Shown piece by piece: positions 59,714-64,000 of a stretch of DNA of 64,000 nucleotides; the stretch's first letter is position 1; every line of letters starts with the position of its first letter. Source of the stretch: Volvariella volvacea V23. Lineage: Eukaryota > Basidiomycota > Agaricomycetes > Agaricales > Pluteaceae. The notes beneath the pieces were generated by a model. That model made no database searches. It worked only from the letters and a program-made list of their open reading frames with translations, and had not been told where the DNA came from. Position numbers and translations under genes: made by a program. The stretch covers positions 446,981 to 510,980 of the forward strand of contig KB722758.1 of assembly GCA_000349905.1 (NCBI GenBank). Reading direction: 5' to 3'.

Positions 59714-60771
59714 CGTTCGAAATATGGAGGAACGAGGAGGCTAGAGGGATAGAGGAAAGGAGGGGGAACTGAACGTGTCGAAGCCGCCGAACCTTGAACC
59801 CAGGTGTTGCGCCCTCTTAGATATAGTCCAGCGGATGGGGCATAAAATTAGGTTCCCATGGCTTGGGCTTCTCTTCGTACTAGAAGGAGAAAGATCAATC
59901 AGAGTGCATGCCCTGACTTCCTTGAGGTCGTGGAGCCGAAGCATGCATATGACCATTGTGCCTCAGCTGGTCCGGGCCATCAAGTCCTGTATGGGCACAG
60001 CAGCATAAGCGACGCTGTGGCTTTGTGCTGAGTAGGAGATGATAATCATGCGGTCATGAACACATTGAGCATGGCTCGAGGTTAGACTCTGTGCTCCCAT
60101 CATTTATCAGTGTATCACAGCATGGTCTACCCAAGGGACATTAGGAGGTGATTGCTATTATCTGCGAAATGAATGCAAGGCTTACTTGGCTATTTCAAAC
60201 GACATTTCTCCAGTGTCTGCAGCGCCATCTGTAGCAATTGCACAAGGAACGGTTATCTAGGGGATCGCATGGACAGACTCAGGCCCTGGCCGTTTAATTC
60301 ATTCCCAATTTCAAAAAGCCTCCAGGGCCCATTTTGGGTCGGACCCTGCATTAAGGTCACAAGATACGAGTAAGGGCAGCGGCATTCGCATCAAGCGTGT
60401 GGGAACATGACCGTCCGCAACCTCCGGTGCGCGCCGCTAAAGACCGGAGATGACCGGATGATCCCGAGGAGGGCAAGCGCTGTCGTCACGATTGGCGAAC
60501 TGTTGTCGTCATGGATGCGTCTTGACTGCTATCCGCTTCAGTAATACTCTTACGTTTACGCTGTGCAGACACATTACGAAAACGACGAGAGGCGTAAATC
60601 GCCTCAGAAGCAGGTAGAATAGCTCAGTTTCCAGGTTCTTAGATATCGAGACAATATACAGAGAGAACAAGAAACAAACGCGTTCTGTGCAACAAAAGTC
60701 TAATCGGCTGTCAAAACAAATGGAGATGCACTACAAGACGGGAATTGAGCACATCGATAACATCTGCACAT
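59714..60771. other. Intergenic, UNC93-like promoter and YOP1 3' flank
   Basis: About 1 kb with short ORFs only; nothing recognised. Confidence 0.4.
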
Positions 60772-61433
60772 TTACTCCTGGTGTGCGTTCGCCGTAGTGG
60801 TGGCGGTTGTGGCAACGTCGTATTGGCTAGTAGAGATATTTGTCAAAAGAGGCTTGACGAAGTTCTTGTATGTCACTTGGGCACCCTGTGGAACGGCGTC
60901 AATGTGGTGCGATAAGAGAAAACACAGTACACATACTCGGAAGGCAGGGAGAAGCAACCATAGGTTAATAATGGTCTTGAAGACATAGTACCATGGGACG
61001 TAGTAGAGGAGAGCACGGATAGCGAAGCTCTCGAGGAAATTGAAGAAACCGAAGATGACCCAATAGGTAAGCCACTGGACGTCATCAGTGGTTGATTGCG
61101 TTTCGATAGCTTTAAACGAGAAGTAGGCAGGAATGGCCCATCCCACGAGATTAGAAACGGGGGCGGCAAAGGCGTTGATAAGGTGAAGGAGAGAGAGGAG
61201 TAAGACTGCGCCGATAGCGAAGTAGGTCTTGGGAAGCTGGGTTCGCTTTTCGATGGCGACGGCAACAGGATACTTGGAAAGCTGGAATTATGGGTCCACT
61301 AGTGAGCGGGGGGAGTTGTCGGTGCAGTAGTGGAGTCACAGACCTCTTTGTCGAGCTGTGTCAAGTGGTAGACAGCCCTCGTTTGAGCTTGCTGGTAGAC
61401 GGGATGAGCCTGAATCTTTTGGATGGCGGACAT
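60772..61433 (-). CDS. YOP1: ER membrane-shaping protein Yop1 (REEP/DP1 family)
   Basis: Yop1 bends ER tubules by hairpin insertion. Exons near 61299-61433, 60953-61280 and 60772-60890 encode MSAIQKIQAHPVYQQAQTRA, then LDKELSKYPVAVAIEKRT. The TB2/DP1 domain follows, with paired hydrophobic hairpins (YFAIGAVLLLSLLHLI, then LVGWAIPAYFSFKAIE). The signature WLTYWVIFGFFNFLE, ALLYYVPWYYVFKTIINLWLLLP and the C-terminal GAQVTYKNFVKPLL complete the protein, at roughly 180 aa, the family norm. The start ATG at 61433 was chosen because the frame continues upstream without conservation. It is divergent from OST5 with 198 bp between starts. Confidence 0.93.
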
Positions 61434-61631
61434 AGCTACGATAAACTGAGGGTGTTGAGAGGCGAGGGTGTATTCTGTGGCAGAGGGGGAGAAGGCGTGT
61501 GAGCAAGCGAGTTGTTGGAGATTGTGGTCGTTTATAGAAGCGGGTGGCTGCGAGCTCGGTGATGACACGTGTTTGTTTGCAAACTCACTTTCATCCGTCT
61601 CTCCACCTCAATTCGTCACAGCTCACGCAGG
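61434..61631. promoter_or_regulatory. Shared divergent promoter, YOP1 and OST5
   Basis: 198 bp between start codons of two ER-membrane protein genes. No distinct motif identified. Inferred from layout. Confidence 0.45.
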
Positions 61632-61980
61632 ATGGCCCACGACTATTCTTCAATCCAAGTACGTCCGCGTCTCTTTTGTGCTCTCCCCTTCCTGACTATT
61701 GCTCCACAGGACCTCCATCGCTCGCTGCCCTCGTTTTCTCCAATCATACCCGTGGAATTATTGCCTTACCTCGCGCTCATTCTCCTCGCCTCTACCTTTG
61801 GTCTCACTTTTTATTTCACAACGTAAGTTTTCGCGAGTAGCACTCATTCTCAAGCTCACATTCCACAGCTTACCAAAGACAGCTGTCCCCGCTCGAGAAT
61901 TCTTGGTGGCCGGTCTCGCCAGCCTCCTTGGTGGATTTGGCGTCGTGGCGCTTTTCTGTACAGCTGGTGTCTACGTGTAG
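61632..61980 (+). CDS. OST5: Oligosaccharyltransferase subunit Ost5 (TMEM258)
   Basis: A small subunit of the ER N-glycosylation complex, in the Ost1-Ost5 subcomplex. Three exons (61632-61658, 61710-61822, 61869-61980) give 83 aa, as expected (79-85). A short lumenal start leads to two helices: PIIPVELLPYLALILLAST (about residues 19-37) and FLVAGLASLLGGFGVVALFC (about 61-80), joined by the polar TTLPKTAVPARE loop. Placement of the helices and size match TMEM258/Ost5. All splice junctions preserve frame. Confidence 0.82.
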
Positions 61981-62211
61981 CACTGCCCCCAATTCCATCA
62001 GTCCACCTGCTAGCCAGAAACACGCTGATTTGGGACGCAGCGGTTATGCCACTTTCCACGTTGCAAGATGCTGTAAACACCAAACGCCCACCGACTGCGG
62101 AAACGCACGGCAACCTATTCCTGAGTTCATTTCAATTGGTCTGAGGACCTTAGCAGATACAGTCAAACTAGTAATACAAGATGTCCGAACGTTCGTTCTG
62201 CGTTTCATGAG

Positions 62212-63159
62212 TCACCTTCCAGCTTGCACCAGCTCCTGATACCCGGCCCTGACTTGCTTAATGAAGTGATACAAGTCTTGCGTTGTATTCAATTCATCCA
62301 CGAGGATGGCCATAACGGGCAGAACTGGTGACGAGGTGATCACTACCGAAATTCGAGGCCACAAAGTGAGCAGGGTAGCATTAGTGTACACAGCACAACC
62401 TACCCTTATAGGTATCCTGAGAGACGTCAATCACGAAACTAAACTCGCGTTGAGGGTCTGATAAATCAACCCGGTAGAACCTGATCAGCAATTGGTCCTT
62501 TTCGACGCCTTCCACGATGCAAGACAGCGCCTTTTGACAAGCCTCGAGTTCAGGGAAAACACGCGATGCATGAGTGTCGAGAGTTGCTCGTTCCTTGTTC
62601 CGTTCTGTTTGAAACGTGAATAGCATGATCAAGGAAGTGTCATACATCCCAAAACGATGCGCAGCATACCGCGACCCATGTTGTCCGTGATGGCACGGTA
62701 CTGCTCGATTTCGGTCTGAATAGAGGCACTCTTGTCACGTAAGGATGCCAATTGCCGCTTCAAGGCAGCTACCGCTTGCTCGGCGTCCTTTCTTTCCTCC
62801 TTTTCGCGTTCGAGCTCTAAGGGTTGATAAGAGATGGACCGGATCCGTGCGCGTGTCTCGGGGTGGATGGACAGAGAGTGAAGCTACATACCAGCAACCA
62901 ACTCTATCTCTCTAAGCTTACACTGATTGATTTCTGTCTCATAGGCAGCTATCTTGTCCAGGATTCGCTTCTTTTCATCGGCTTGACGGGAGCGACGATC
63001 AGTTATTGTTGCTATGGCGCGGTTCTTGTAGTTTGAGATGGCCTTGAGGAAATTGCGCGTCGAGGTCTCATAGACATCGATGCGTAGGTCGATGCGGGGA
63101 TTGGGTTCGGCAAGGATGGCTTGAAGGTCGATTTGGGGGACGCGGAGGGTGCGGGCCAT
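62212..63159 (-). CDS. SPC25: Kinetochore protein Spc25 (Ndc80 complex)
   Basis: Spc25 pairs with Spc24 at the inner end of the Ndc80 complex, linking microtubules to chromosomes. The N-terminal part is a coiled coil (RNFLKAISNYKNRAIATI, EKKRILDKIAAYETEINQ, REKEERKDAEQAVAALK). The C-terminal RWD globular domain contains EGVEKDQLLIRFYRVDLSD, QREFSFVIDVSQDTYK, VISSSPVLP-type sequence and LVDELNTTQDLYHFIKQVR. It ends QAGR with a stop at 62212-62214. Introns separate the coil and the globular domain. The start is the Met at 63159 (MARTLRVPQ); an in-frame Met at 63207 would add 16 residues. It is divergent from the Dbf2-like kinase gene. Confidence 0.88.
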
Positions 63160-63429
63160 GGCTTGGAATTGTGGAGGTGAAGGAACGCGCCGAGTCGGGG
63201 ATGTCATGCGGACGTCATGTGGTCGAACACGTGGGTGGATCGCGTCCCGGAACAGTCTGCGTTGCGCCTGCTGCAGATTAATTGACCGCCCTCGTTTCCT
63301 TTCTGGGCTTCCCTTTCTGGTCGTGGTGGCTGTCCCCTCCCATCTTTCTCCAACACCTCCATCATCTACCCGCTCCGACAACAGTTCCTGGTCCTCTAGA
63401 TTGCCGAACCAAACGACAATCATCATCAG
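63160..63429. promoter_or_regulatory. Shared divergent promoter, SPC25 and DBF2-like kinase
   Basis: 270 bp (222 bp if the upstream SPC25 start is used) between start codons of two mitotic genes. No MCB or SCB box was confirmed by eye. Confidence 0.4.
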
Positions 63430-64000
63430 ATGGGGAATAACCAATACCTCAAGGATATTCACATGGAAACCGCAAAAGGAATCGCCCCCGCCGATGTACG
63501 GATGCACACCGCTAAGCCCCTGAGCCTAAACGACGATGTCCGGATGGAGACGGCAAGGGGTGCTGGTGCGACTCTCAAGCAAGGTTTTCAGCTCTGGGAG
63601 AAGGAGCTTTTGGGCAGTCCAGAGATCAAGAGAAAGGCTACAGTTGCCCAGCTTTGTATGTGTCCCAACTTTCCTATCCTTCGCTTTTCGATGGTGTTCA
63701 ACTTGGCTAGATTTTCTCGATTACTATTTCCAAACCCTGGGTTACCTTGCCGCGCGTAAAGAAAGAAGAACGACCTTTGATAGAGACACTGCTGCCCGCA
63801 GTTTGTCCTCTACAGATTACGCCAAAGAGTTCAAATCCTATTGCGGCCGGGAGCGCGTGCTCCTGCGTCGCCGTCGCACAAAACTCAAGGTGGACCAGTT
63901 CCACATCATTGCACAGGTGGGCCAGGGTGGCTATGGCGAGGTCTATCTAGCCAGGAAACTCGATTCAGGTGAGGTGTGCGCATTGAAGAAGATGAGGAAA
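63430..64000 (+). CDS. NDR-family serine/threonine kinase, Dbf2/Dbf20-like (5' part)
   Basis: The gene runs off the right edge. Exon 1 (63430-63655) and exon 2 (from 63711) encode about 170 residues of the N-terminus. The N-terminal regulatory region includes LWEKELLGSPEIKRKATVAQ and YFLDYYFQTLGYLAARKERR, the Mob1-binding type basic helix of NDR kinases. The kinase domain opens with FHIIAQVGQGGYGEVYLA (P-loop) and CALKKMRK, whose first Lys after ALK is the ATP-binding lysine. The layout matches Dbf2/Dbf20 of the mitotic exit network, a cytokinesis and exit kinase. The rest of the catalytic domain and the hydrophobic motif lie outside the window. Orthology beyond NDR/Dbf2 is inferred. Confidence 0.8.

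Overview
The window looks like nuclear DNA of a filamentous basidiomycete, most likely an Agaricomycete. Genes are packed on both strands and carry many short GT-AG introns, mostly 50-60 bp, including several micro-exons. Product types also fit this group: a But2-domain membrane protein, an agaricomycete-style seven-helix membrane protein, UNC93-like and Dal5-like carriers, UstYa-like (DUF3328) oxidases, and an RNA polymerase II CTD made of YSPTSPS repeats. The genus cannot be fixed from the sequence. A block of exactly 100 Ns (45328-45427) marks an assembly gap inside one gene.

Layout. 0.7-2.7 kb: ADE8 and EFM5, divergent. 3.4-8.9 kb: an accessory block with a Dal5-like MFS carrier, a UstYa-like oxidase with both HxxHC motifs, and an amino-acid permease pseudogene with three independent coding lesions. 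10-13.5 kb: a probable MED9, an unassigned ORF, an orphan four-helix membrane protein and an intron-containing tRNA-His. 13.8-20.1 kb: the complete RPB1 gene (minus strand), whose CTD tail is cut into tiny exons. 20.9-23.3 kb: VPS27. 24.1-28.4 kb: a second accessory block with a P450, a divergent UstYa-like protein lacking motif histidines, and a GNAT acetyltransferase. 28.8-31.9 kb: a But2-domain protein and a seven-helix protein. 32.2-63.2 kb is mostly housekeeping: VPS35, an FAD oxidoreductase, MSH4, VPS72/SWC2, an MRP49-like mitochondrial ribosomal protein, GET2 (with the gap), a 980-aa low-complexity protein with a conserved C-terminal domain, an ArfGAP, an LTA4H-type aminopeptidase, a relic and an intact copy of an UNC93-like transporter, YOP1, OST5 and SPC25. 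The right edge cuts a DBF2/NDR kinase.

Themes. Several genes share functions: endosomal sorting (VPS27, VPS35, ArfGAP), transcription and chromatin (RPB1, MED9, VPS72), ER membrane biogenesis (GET2, YOP1, OST5) and cell cycle or meiosis (MSH4, SPC25, DBF2-like). Many are head-to-head pairs with short shared promoters. The best candidates for undescribed biology are the two UstYa-like genes with their P450, GNAT and MFS neighbours, and the micro-exon architecture: functional motifs of MSH4, the P450 and RPB1 are assembled from exons of 8-14 nt. I found no CRISPR array, intact transposon or obvious RiPP precursor.

Exon coordinates were read by eye from splice consensus and reading frame; single-base errors are possible.
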